A DNA stretch of 64,000 nt, taken from contig NZ_CP038810.1 in the NCBI RefSeq assembly GCF_004797125.1, positions 1,054,001 to 1,118,000 of the forward strand, in the 5' to 3' direction. Positions 33,527-41,687 of the stretch are shown in pieces. The first letter of the stretch is position 1. Each line of letters begins with the position of its first letter. The notes beneath the pieces were generated by a model, which was not told where the DNA came from, did not search any database, and saw nothing but the letters and a program-made list of their open reading frames with translations. This DNA is from Flavobacterium sangjuense. GTDB lineage: Bacteria > Bacteroidota > Bacteroidia > Flavobacteriales > Flavobacteriaceae. Made by a program: the position numbers and the translations under genes.

Positions 33527-36430
33527 ATGAAAAAAATATTTCTACTACTATTGTTTTCAACTTTTGCTTCTCACGCTCAGGTTCAGACAATTACACCTAC
33601 GGTTACTCCAAATCCTTTTGAGAGAAATCAGAGTATTACCATAACTGTTCAGGGAAGCCAGATTAATGAAGCTACTTGGGGAGTTACTGGGAACGCACTT
33701 TATCTTTGGGCATGGATGCAGGATGTCAATGGTAATGCCCTTGGCGATTGTCCTACCAATGGAACCTGGACAGCTTCATCTGAAGCTAATAGGTTAACTT
33801 ATAATTCTGGTACAGATACTTATACCATAACATTTATTCCTCAAACTTTTTACAACAATACTGTTTTTGGAAAAATGGGTTTTTTAGTAAAAGCTAAAGA
33901 TGGTTCCGGAGATAAAAAAACAAATGATAATATTTTTAATGTGGGAGCATTTCAAATGACATTATCATCACCAACTGAAAACAGCAATACTATAATTTCT
34001 ACTAGTACTAATGCAAGTGTTGTAGCATCTAATACAGGTGGAGCAGCAACATATACTTTGAAAGCAAACGGAGTGACAGTTAGTGGTCCAACAACGACTA
34101 CTTTCTTTACTGCGGGGCCATTAGTAACACAAAATACAGTATTTACATTAGAGTGTACACAGGGTGCAACAACAATTGTCAAAAGATTTAGCTATATATT
34201 CAATCCTGGTATAATTTCACAGGCATTACCTGCAGGAAAGTTAGATGGAATAAACTATGATGCTGCCGATGCTACAAAAGCAACATTGGTATTAAATGCA
34301 CCTTATAAAGACTTTATATATGTAGCAGGTAGTTTCAACAATTGGCAGCCAACTGCATCACATGCCATGAAAAAAGACCCAACAACAGGGAAATTTTGGT
34401 TAGAGATTACAGGATTAACTCCAGGGCAAGCATATGCTTACCAATATTGGGTTTGCGATGTAACAAGTCGTCCGGCCAACTCTCCTGCGGTTGTTAAAAC
34501 TGCTGATCCATTTTCTACTTTAGTATTATCTCCTTTTGATGATCCACAAATCGTAACCTTAGGTGTATATCCGGGATTACCGGTTTATGCTACTATAGCA
34601 CCGGGTCAGGAAAGAGAAGTTACGGTTTTGCAAACCGGTCCAACAGCATGGTGGAATTATACATGGAGCACAGCAACAACAAATTTTGTCAAGCCAAAGA
34701 AAAAAGATTTAGTAATTTATGAAGCTTTGGTAAGGGATTTTGATGCCAATAGAACCTATCAGGATTTAATCAATAAAATAGATTATTTTAAAAATCTTAA
34801 AATAAATGCCATTCAGTTAATGCCTGTAATGGAGTTTGAAGGAAATGAAAGCTGGGGTTATAATACCGTTTTTCATATGGCAGCCGACAAAAGATATGGA
34901 CCTCCTGCTAAACTAAAGGAGTTTATTGATTTATGTCATCAAAATGGTATCGCTGTAATTCTTGACCTGGCCTTAAATCACGTTTTTGGTCGTTCACCAC
35001 TCGAAAGAATGTGGATGTTGGATACCGATAATGACGGTTGGTCAAACGGAACAGGCTACAAAGTTTCTGCTGAAAATCCATATTGCAATCAGGATGCAAT
35101 GCACTCTTACAATGTTGGTACCGATTTAAATCATTTTAGAGAACCGGATAATTTAACGAATACTTACACAGTTAGAACTATTCAGACTTGGATACAGGAT
35201 TATAAAGTTGATGGTTTCCGATGGGACTTAACAAAAGGATTTACAAATCAATGTCCGCCAGCAGTATCAGGAGGCCAGGAAACATGTACTAATGGATACC
35301 GTTCTGATAGAGTTGCTAAACTAAAATGGTATGCTGATAAACAGTGGGAACTTGATCCAAATTTCTTAGTTATTTTTGAACACTTAGGTAATGGTGGTTC
35401 TTATGATGAAGAAGTAGAATGGACAAATTATTTACGTTCAGGTGATGTAAAAGGTATTATGCAATGGCGTAAAATAACGGACGGCTATGCAAATATCATG
35501 AAAGGTAATTTTGGTGATGTTTCCGGAGTTACAGATCCTTCAAATAGATTTGTTGGTTATGCGGAAAGCCATGACGAAGAGAGATTAATGTATAAAGCCA
35601 TACATGATGGTGGAGCCAACCAAACATTTGGAGATCTTACCAAAGCTTTGCAAAGATTGCCTGCAATTGGAGCTATTCATTTATTAGTTCCGGGGCCAAA
35701 AATGATATGGCATTTTGGTGAACTTGGTTGGGACGATTCACTTTGGACCTGTAACGCAGGAAATGTTTCATTCTCTGCACCGGATTGTAAATTAGATACA
35801 AAACCACAACCTCAATGGGTTGAAAACTGGTTAGGAGATACAAACAGAGGTGCAGTTTATAACACTTGGTCTAAACTAATCGATTTAAAAATAAATGAAA
35901 ATGTTTTCGAAAATGGGACCTATGCATGGAATTTAGCTACCGTTGGTACTCCAAGATTAGATGTTTACACTAGTACTTCACAAACAGCAGCTTTGAGTTA
36001 TGCTTTTGTCAGAACTAATTTTTCAAATAATACTTTGGTAACTTCAGGAGGTTTCCCTTTTATTGGAACTTGGTATAACCTGATGGATAATTCAACAATC
36101 GAAGTAACATCGACAACGCAAAGTATTTCTATTGAGCCGGGAGGTTTCAGGCTTTATGGAAATAAACCGACAACTTTAGCGAACAATGATTTCAACCTTA
36201 TCAATACAGTAAGTTTGTATCCAAACCCTACTAATGGAAGCTTCAGTATTAAAGGACAAGTTGCTAAAGTAGAAGTTTATTCTATAACAGGTCAAAAAGT
36301 TAAATCTTTTGAAAGTATTCCTTCTGAAGATTATCAGTTTGATGTAAGTGATTTGAGTAACGGAGTTTATTTAGTAAAAGCAATTGATAGTAACAATAGT
36401 TCTAAATCAATGAAATTAATTAAACAATAA
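33527..36430 (+). CDS. T9SS-sorted GH13 alpha-amylase (SusG-like role)
   Basis: This 967-residue protein has the signal peptide MKKIFLLLLFSTFASHA. N-terminal beta modules include a CBM48-like stretch with IYVAGSFNNWQP (near 265-275). The GH13 barrel carries LDLALNHVFG (region I), DGFRWDLTKGF (nucleophile Asp), VIFEHLGNGG (acid/base Glu) and YAESHDEERLMY (Asp). The C-terminal T9SS type A signal has VSLYPNPTNGSF and GVYLVKA and ends KLIKQ. It should be the surface enzyme that first cuts starch, exported by T9SS rather than anchored as a SusG-type lipoprotein. It is last in the susC-susD-susE operon. Confidence 0.93.
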   Translation: MKKIFLLLLFSTFASHAQVQTITPTVTPNPFERNQSITITVQGSQINEATWGVTGNALYLWAWMQDVNGNALGDCPTNGTWTASSEANRLTYNSGTDTYTITFIPQTFYNNTVFGKMGFLVKAKDGSGDKKTNDNIFNVGAFQMTLSSPTENSNTIISTSTNASVVASNTGGAATYTLKANGVTVSGPTTTTFFTAGPLVTQNTVFTLECTQGATTIVKRFSYIFNPGIISQALPAGKLDGINYDAADATKATLVLNAPYKDFIYVAGSFNNWQPTASHAMKKDPTTGKFWLEITGLTPGQAYAYQYWVCDVTSRPANSPAVVKTADPFSTLVLSPFDDPQIVTLGVYPGLPVYATIAPGQEREVTVLQTGPTAWWNYTWSTATTNFVKPKKKDLVIYEALVRDFDANRTYQDLINKIDYFKNLKINAIQLMPVMEFEGNESWGYNTVFHMAADKRYGPPAKLKEFIDLCHQNGIAVILDLALNHVFGRSPLERMWMLDTDNDGWSNGTGYKVSAENPYCNQDAMHSYNVGTDLNHFREPDNLTNTYTVRTIQTWIQDYKVDGFRWDLTKGFTNQCPPAVSGGQETCTNGYRSDRVAKLKWYADKQWELDPNFLVIFEHLGNGGSYDEEVEWTNYLRSGDVKGIMQWRKITDGYANIMKGNFGDVSGVTDPSNRFVGYAESHDEERLMYKAIHDGGANQTFGDLTKALQRLPAIGAIHLLVPGPKMIWHFGELGWDDSLWTCNAGNVSFSAPDCKLDTKPQPQWVENWLGDTNRGAVYNTWSKLIDLKINENVFENGTYAWNLATVGTPRLDVYTSTSQTAALSYAFVRTNFSNNTLVTSGGFPFIGTWYNLMDNSTIEVTSTTQSISIEPGGFRLYGNKPTTLANNDFNLINTVSLYPNPTNGSFSIKGQVAKVEVYSITGQKVKSFESIPSEDYQFDVSDLSNGVYLVKAIDSNNSSKSMKLIKQ

Positions 36431-36464
36431 TAAGGTTAGAGTTAGTAATAATTAGTTTGTTTAT

Positions 36465-36493
36465 AAGCCACACCTATTTGTGTGGCTTTTTTT
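36465..36493 (+). terminator. intrinsic terminator after the sus operon
   Basis: A 9-bp stem AAGCCACAC / GTGTGGCTT with a 6-nt loop is followed by a run of T residues, 34 bp after the amylase stop codon. Confidence 0.85.
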
Positions 36494-36514
36494 GTGTAAA
36501 ATAAAACAAAATCA

Positions 36515-36546
36515 TTTGCTGTAAAAACTTTAGAATGGTAGTTTTG
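36515..36546 (+). promoter_or_regulatory. predicted promoter of the AsmA-like gene
   Basis: TTTG (36515-36518), a 20-nt spacer and TAGTTTTG (36539-36546) match the Bacteroidota TTG/TAnnTTTG promoter. The ATG is only 4 bp after the -7 box, so the transcript would have little or no leader. Confidence 0.6.
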
Positions 36547-36550
36547 TAGT

Positions 36551-39337
36551 ATGAAAAAAGTGATTGTCAGAATTTTAAAAATTACAGGAATTTCATTTGG
36601 AATTATTTTGGCATTGTTATTTATCCTGCCTATTCTTTTTCCGGGTAAAATTGCCGAAGAAGTAAAATCATTTGCCAATAATAAACTAAACGGAGAATTA
36701 AATTTTAAAGAAGCCAATCTTTCCTTTTTCAATCACTTTCCGTCATTGACATTAACACTTACCGATTTCTCTCTAAATGGTTCCGCACCCTATAAAAAAG
36801 AAACATTACTTTCAGCCAACGAAGTGGCTTTCGGAATAAATCTAAGCTCATTATTGTTTGATAAAAAAGTAAACATCGACAAGATTTATGTTTCCAATGC
36901 ATTGATAAATGTAAAAGTCAATGAAAAAGGAGAAGCCAATTATAATGTCTATAATTCTGATGATAAATCCACCAAAAAAGACAGCTCAAGTTCTTCTTTG
37001 CGACTTGAGAAAATTGCTATCGAAGACAGTCATATCGTATATGATGATAAGTCAACAAAGATGCTCATCGATGCCAAAGGTTTTAATTATGTTGGAAACG
37101 GTGACCTAGACAAAGCCATTTTCGATTTATATACTGAAGCCGATATCGAAGATTTTGATTTTGCGTACGATGGCGAACAGTATCTGAAAAACAAAAAAGT
37201 AAATGCTGATTTGATTACCAAAATCAACACCAATTCACTGGCATTTGTCTTTGAACAAAATAATTTAAAAATCAATAAACTGCCTGTTGAGTTCAAAGGA
37301 AAATTTGATTTCCTGAGTAATGGGTATGAAATGGATTTTAATATCAAATCGGAAGACAGTAATCTTAAGGATTTTTTCACGGCATTGCCTCCAAATTATG
37401 TCACTTGGCTCGACAAATCGAAAGTAAAAGGAAGCACCGATTTATCGTTTACTCTAAAAGGAAAATATATCGCTTCCATAAATCAAAAACCCGATTTGGC
37501 TTTCAATATGAAAATCCGTGACGGCTATATCAATTATAACGATGCACCATTTCCGGCATCGAATATCTTTTTGAATTTTGACGCCAAATTGCCATCGCTG
37601 GATACAGAACAATTACAAGTAAATCTCGATTCAATCTTCTTCAATGTCGATAAAGATTATTTCAAGGCTATTGTCAAAACAGTTGGGGTATCTAAACCAA
37701 AAATCGCCGCCCGAATTCAATCCAAAATTGATTTGGCAAAAATGAACAAAGCCTTTGGTTTGCAAAACATGGATTTGCGTGGTGCTTTAAATATGGACAT
37801 AAAATCGAACGGAGTTTATGACAAGAAGCACAATAAAATTCCCGTAACGAATGGAAAAATAGCATTGAAAAACGGTTACGTTAAAACCATTTATTATCCA
37901 AATCCAATAAAGAACATCAATCTTTTAGCGACCATTTTAGATACGGAAGGTTCGACCAAGGATTTAAAAATAAACATCACTCCGGCTTCATTTGAATTTG
38001 AAGGAAAACCAATTTTTGTCAATGCCAAATTGAAAAATTTCGACAATATCAACTACGATATTAAAGCCAAGGGCGAATTGGATTTGGCCAAAATCTATAA
38101 AGTATTCTCCCGCAAAGGTTTGGATTTAGAAGGTTATGTCAATGCGGATGTTTCTTTCAAAGGTTCTCAAAACGACGCGATGAAAGGCAATTATAAAAAC
38201 CTTCACAATAGCGGAACGCTGAAACTGCGCAACATTAAAACTACTTCGGAATATTTGCCAAAACCATTTATCATCAAAGAAGGAACGTTTGTTTTTAATC
38301 AGGACAAAATGAATTTTAATGATTTCGTTGCCAATTATGGGCAATCCGATTTTAGAATGAACGGTTATCTGCAAAACGTAATCGATTTTGTTTTGACAGA
38401 TAAAGCCATTCTGAAAGGGAATTTTGCATTGCAATCGAGCTTTATAAATTGTGACGAATTCATGTCGGCTTCAACAAATCAAACTGCCTTTCCTGATGTC
38501 CTTAAAGCTAATACTCAAGGACCAACGATGCCAACTGAAACAGGAGTAATCGTTATTCCAAATAATTTCGATTTACAGTTTCACGCTGTCGCTGATAAGG
38601 TAAACTTTCAGGACTTGATTTTAGAAAAGATAAACGGAAATATGCTTATCAATCAAGGCAAACTGATACTGAAAAACAACAGTTTTAATGTTGTTGGATG
38701 CAATGTTAAAATGGATATTGTTTACGGAAGCGAAACACCAAATAGAGCCAATTTTGATTTCAAGATTTTAGCCAAAGACTTTGATGTAAAACGTGCTTAC
38801 AAAGAAGTGAAACTATTCCGTGAAATGGCTTCGGCTGCCGAAAATGCAGAAGGAATTATTTCATTAGATTACAAAGTAGCCGGAAAACTGGACGGAAATA
38901 TGCAGCCTATTTATCCATCGCTTGTTGGTGGCGGAACGCTTTCTGTGAAAAAGGTAAAAATGAAAGGCTTTAAAATGTTTGGTGCCGTCAGCAGAAAAAC
39001 AGGAAAAGATGCAATGAAAAATCCTGATTTGTCTCAGGTTGACATCAAAACCAAAATTAAAAATAACATCATTAACATTGAACGATTTAAATTCAAAGTG
39101 GCTGGATTTCGTCCAAGAATTGAAGGACAAACCAGCTTCGATGGAAATTTAAATATCAAAATGCGATTGGGATTGCCGCCATTCGGACTTTTTGGAATTC
39201 CGATTAAGGTTACCGGAACAAAGGACAATCCAATAGTTAGATTGGGTAAACAAACCGAAGACCTAAAAGAAACGGAATATGACGAAGGTCAGGCTCCAGT
39301 TCCTGCGCCGGCAACAACACCTCAAACAACAAATTAA
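36551..39337 (+). CDS. AsmA-like envelope protein
   Basis: This 928-residue protein has one N-terminal membrane anchor (about residues 8-30, ITGISFGIILALLFILPILF) followed by a long beta-rich region. The first part resembles the AsmA N-domain (NGELNFKEANLSFFNHFPSL), and the C-terminal part has the AsmA_2-type pattern with GGGTLSVKKVKMKGF and a final Pro-rich tail. AsmA-like proteins are repeating beta-groove proteins anchored in the inner membrane and are linked to phospholipid transport to the outer membrane; that role is inferred from the family. It is followed 41 bp later by HMG-CoA reductase with its own promoter box. Confidence 0.88.
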   Translation: MKKVIVRILKITGISFGIILALLFILPILFPGKIAEEVKSFANNKLNGELNFKEANLSFFNHFPSLTLTLTDFSLNGSAPYKKETLLSANEVAFGINLSSLLFDKKVNIDKIYVSNALINVKVNEKGEANYNVYNSDDKSTKKDSSSSSLRLEKIAIEDSHIVYDDKSTKMLIDAKGFNYVGNGDLDKAIFDLYTEADIEDFDFAYDGEQYLKNKKVNADLITKINTNSLAFVFEQNNLKINKLPVEFKGKFDFLSNGYEMDFNIKSEDSNLKDFFTALPPNYVTWLDKSKVKGSTDLSFTLKGKYIASINQKPDLAFNMKIRDGYINYNDAPFPASNIFLNFDAKLPSLDTEQLQVNLDSIFFNVDKDYFKAIVKTVGVSKPKIAARIQSKIDLAKMNKAFGLQNMDLRGALNMDIKSNGVYDKKHNKIPVTNGKIALKNGYVKTIYYPNPIKNINLLATILDTEGSTKDLKINITPASFEFEGKPIFVNAKLKNFDNINYDIKAKGELDLAKIYKVFSRKGLDLEGYVNADVSFKGSQNDAMKGNYKNLHNSGTLKLRNIKTTSEYLPKPFIIKEGTFVFNQDKMNFNDFVANYGQSDFRMNGYLQNVIDFVLTDKAILKGNFALQSSFINCDEFMSASTNQTAFPDVLKANTQGPTMPTETGVIVIPNNFDLQFHAVADKVNFQDLILEKINGNMLINQGKLILKNNSFNVVGCNVKMDIVYGSETPNRANFDFKILAKDFDVKRAYKEVKLFREMASAAENAEGIISLDYKVAGKLDGNMQPIYPSLVGGGTLSVKKVKMKGFKMFGAVSRKTGKDAMKNPDLSQVDIKTKIKNNIINIERFKFKVAGFRPRIEGQTSFDGNLNIKMRLGLPPFGLFGIPIKVTGTKDNPIVRLGKQTEDLKETEYDEGQAPVPAPATTPQTTN

Positions 39338-39342
39338 TAATC

Positions 39343-39350
39343 TATATTTG
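39343..39350 (+). promoter_or_regulatory. predicted -7 box upstream of HMG-CoA reductase
   Basis: TATATTTG matches TAnnTTTG exactly, 28 bp before the ATG at 39379. No good -33 TTG is seen. Confidence 0.5.
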
Positions 39351-39378
39351 TAGTTGATTAATTCACTTATTATTGACC

Positions 39379-40695
39379 ATGAATAATTCGATTTCAGGTT
39401 TTTCAAAATTATCCAAAGAAGAAAAAATCAATTGGATTGCCAATGAATATTTTGCAAATCCTTCTGAAGCCGTTGCGACCATAAAGCAATATTGGAACAG
39501 CGATGCCAAGCTTCAGCAACTTCATGATGAGTTTATAGAGAACACGATTTCCAATTTCTATTTACCAATGGGAATTGCGCCTAACTTTCTAATCAACGGA
39601 AAATATTATTCGGTGCCAATGGTTATCGAGGAAAGTTCGGTTGTAGCGGCTGCAGCCAAATCGGCTAAGTTTTGGAGTACGCGTGGCGGATTTAAAGCCA
39701 CTGTTTTAAACACCGAGAAAATAGGGCAGGTGCATTTTCTGTTCAAAGGCGATTCCGCTAAACTTGCTGCCTTTTTCAATACGATAAAAAACAATTTGAT
39801 TGCTTCCACAGAAAGCATTACCAAAAACATGCAAAAGCGTGGCGGCGGAATTACAGCTTTGGAACTGCGAAATAAAACAGCCGAATTAGAAAACTACTTT
39901 CAGCTGCATGTGACTTTTGAAACTAAAGACAGCATGGGTGCGAATTTCATCAATTCGTGTCTGGAACAATTAGCTAAATCTTTAAAAGAAGAAGCACAGA
40001 ATTATGCTGATTTCAATGATTTGGAAAGCGATATTACCGTCGTGATGAGCATACTTTCGAATTATGTTCCCAATTGTATTGTCCGTGCCGAAGTTTCCTG
40101 TAAAGTGGAAGATTTAGCCGAAAAGAAAATAGAAAATCCACAGGAATTCGCCGAGAAATTTGTGCAGGCTGTTCGCATTGCCGAGATTGAACCTTTCCGT
40201 GCTGTTACGCATAACAAAGGAATCATGAATGGTGTTGATGCTGTAGTTTTAGCAACCGGAAATGATTTCCGTGCTGTCGAAGCCGGTGTTCATGCCTATG
40301 CTTCCCGCTCTGGTCAATATTCGAGTTTGTCTCATGCCAAAATCGAAAACGGGATATTTACTTTTTGGATGGAAATTCCGTTAGCATTAGGAACCGTTGG
40401 TGGTTTGACTTCACTGCATCCATTAGTGAAAATAGCATTGGAAATTCTGGAAAAACCATCGGCTCAAGAGTTAATGCAGCATGTTGCCGTAACTGGGTTA
40501 GCACAAAACTTTGCAGCCTTGCGTTCATTAACAACAACCGGAATTCAGGAAGGTCACATGAAAATGCACATCAATAATATTCTCAATCAGTTTCAAACCA
40601 CAGCCGAAGAACGAAAAGTAATCAAAACGCATTTTGAAAGTAATTCGATTTCGCATGCATCGGTGGTGGAATTTATTGAGAAATTAAGAAAATAG
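39379..40695 (+). CDS. hydroxymethylglutaryl-CoA reductase (class II type)
   Basis: This 438-residue protein starts at ATG 39379 (MNNSISGFSKLSKEEK); a TTG two codons earlier opens the frame but is unlikely. HMG-CoA reductase signatures include the substrate loop ENTISNFYLPMGIAPNFLIN with Glu, VIEESSVVAAAA, and the cofactor-side motif VLATGNDFRAVEAGVHAYAS with a key Asn/Asp. LALGTVGGLTSLHP near the C-terminal third completes the site. It reduces HMG-CoA to mevalonate; class II enzymes are sometimes degradative, but here mevalonate kinase and decarboxylase in the same window support biosynthesis. The stop codon touches a dispersed repeat, and a GHMP kinase gene follows. Confidence 0.93.
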   Translation: MNNSISGFSKLSKEEKINWIANEYFANPSEAVATIKQYWNSDAKLQQLHDEFIENTISNFYLPMGIAPNFLINGKYYSVPMVIEESSVVAAAAKSAKFWSTRGGFKATVLNTEKIGQVHFLFKGDSAKLAAFFNTIKNNLIASTESITKNMQKRGGGITALELRNKTAELENYFQLHVTFETKDSMGANFINSCLEQLAKSLKEEAQNYADFNDLESDITVVMSILSNYVPNCIVRAEVSCKVEDLAEKKIENPQEFAEKFVQAVRIAEIEPFRAVTHNKGIMNGVDAVVLATGNDFRAVEAGVHAYASRSGQYSSLSHAKIENGIFTFWMEIPLALGTVGGLTSLHPLVKIALEILEKPSAQELMQHVAVTGLAQNFAALRSLTTTGIQEGHMKMHINNILNQFQTTAEERKVIKTHFESNSISHASVVEFIEKLRK

Positions 40696-40720
40696 ATTGC
40701 TTCGTACCTCGCAATGACAA
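40695..40720 (+). repeat. dispersed-repeat-like spacer between HMG-CoA reductase and GYDIA kinase genes
   Basis: GATTGCTTCGTACCTCGCAA followed by TGACAA resembles a dispersed intergenic repeat common in many bacterial genomes (ATTGC...GCAAT ends). Only one copy occurs in this window. It fills the whole gap and includes the alternative kinase ATG at 40714. Confidence 0.45.
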
Positions 40721-41634
40721 TGAAACAAACTTTTTACAGTAACGGAAAACTACTCATCACAGGAGAATATTTGGTGCTTGATGGCGCCAAAGCCTTTGCG
40801 TTGCCTACAAAGTTTGGCCAAAATCTAATCATTGAAGAAGCCGAAGGGCAAATCATCCATTGGAAAAGTTTTGACAGCGATGGGAGTATATGGTTCGAGG
40901 ACAATATTCCGTTTTCATCGATTACCAGAAAAGAGCGTTTTGATGATGCTAAAAACATCAAGAACACCTTAATCGAGATTTTGCACGAAGCCTATTTGAT
41001 GAATTCTGATTTTATAACTTCTTCAAAAGGATACGCTATCAGAACCGAATTGACTTTTCCAAAATTTTGGGGTTTGGGTACATCTTCTACGGTAATCAAC
41101 AACATTGCCCAATGGCTGCAAATAGATGCGTTTGAGCTGCTAAAGAGAAGTTTTGGAGGTAGCGGTTATGATATTGCCTGCGCTCAAAGTAACAGCCCTA
41201 TTGTATATCAGTTGGTCAATGAAAAACCAGTAGTAGAAAAAGTAAATTTTCAACCGGATTTTACAGACAAAATCTATTTTGTTTATCTCAATAAAAAGCA
41301 AAACAGTAAAGCAGCGATTGCGTCTTATTACGGACAACAGGGAAATAGTCAGAACGCATTGGAAACCATTAATTCCATTACAAAAGCTGTAATCGAAGCT
41401 AAAACTTCAAAGGAATTTGGCTCGGCCTTACAAAATCACGAAATTGAATTGAGTACTATTTTAGAATTGCCAACCGTTAAAGAAGCGTTGTTTCCCGATT
41501 TCGATGGTGTGATAAAAAGCCTTGGTGCCTGGGGTGGTGATTTTGTAATGAGCATCTCCAAAGAAAACCCAACCGCATATTTCAAAGAAAAAGGTTTTGA
41601 GATTGTGATTCCGTATAGCGAAATGATATTATAA
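40720..41634 (+). CDS. GYDIA-family GHMP kinase
   Basis: This protein has about 304 residues. Motif 1 is SNGKLLITGEYLVLDGAKA (about residues 6-24), motif 2 is GLGTSST (near 112), GGSGYDIACA is the name-giving motif (near 145), and GAWGGDFVM (near 269) replaces the usual motif-3 Gly-rich loop. The start could be ATG 40714, two codons earlier, but that ATG lies in a repeat. Specific activity of the family is not established to my knowledge. Its gene lies directly after HMG-CoA reductase and no other phosphomevalonate kinase is visible here, so phosphorylation of mevalonate 5-phosphate is the most economical hypothesis. Motif 1 also resembles that of phosphomevalonate kinases. Confidence 0.85.
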   Translation: MKQTFYSNGKLLITGEYLVLDGAKAFALPTKFGQNLIIEEAEGQIIHWKSFDSDGSIWFEDNIPFSSITRKERFDDAKNIKNTLIEILHEAYLMNSDFITSSKGYAIRTELTFPKFWGLGTSSTVINNIAQWLQIDAFELLKRSFGGSGYDIACAQSNSPIVYQLVNEKPVVEKVNFQPDFTDKIYFVYLNKKQNSKAAIASYYGQQGNSQNALETINSITKAVIEAKTSKEFGSALQNHEIELSTILELPTVKEALFPDFDGVIKSLGAWGGDFVMSISKENPTAYFKEKGFEIVIPYSEMIL

Positions 41635-41636
41635 AA

Positions 41637-41665
41637 AAACCCGTCTAGTTTTACCAGACGGGTTT
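41637..41665. terminator. bidirectional intrinsic terminator between GYDIA kinase and PpiD-like genes
   Basis: A 10-bp stem AAACCCGTCT / AGACGGGTTT with T-tracts on both strands lies between two convergent genes. Confidence 0.88.
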
Positions 41666-41687
41666 TTATTTTATTTGAGATAGCTAA

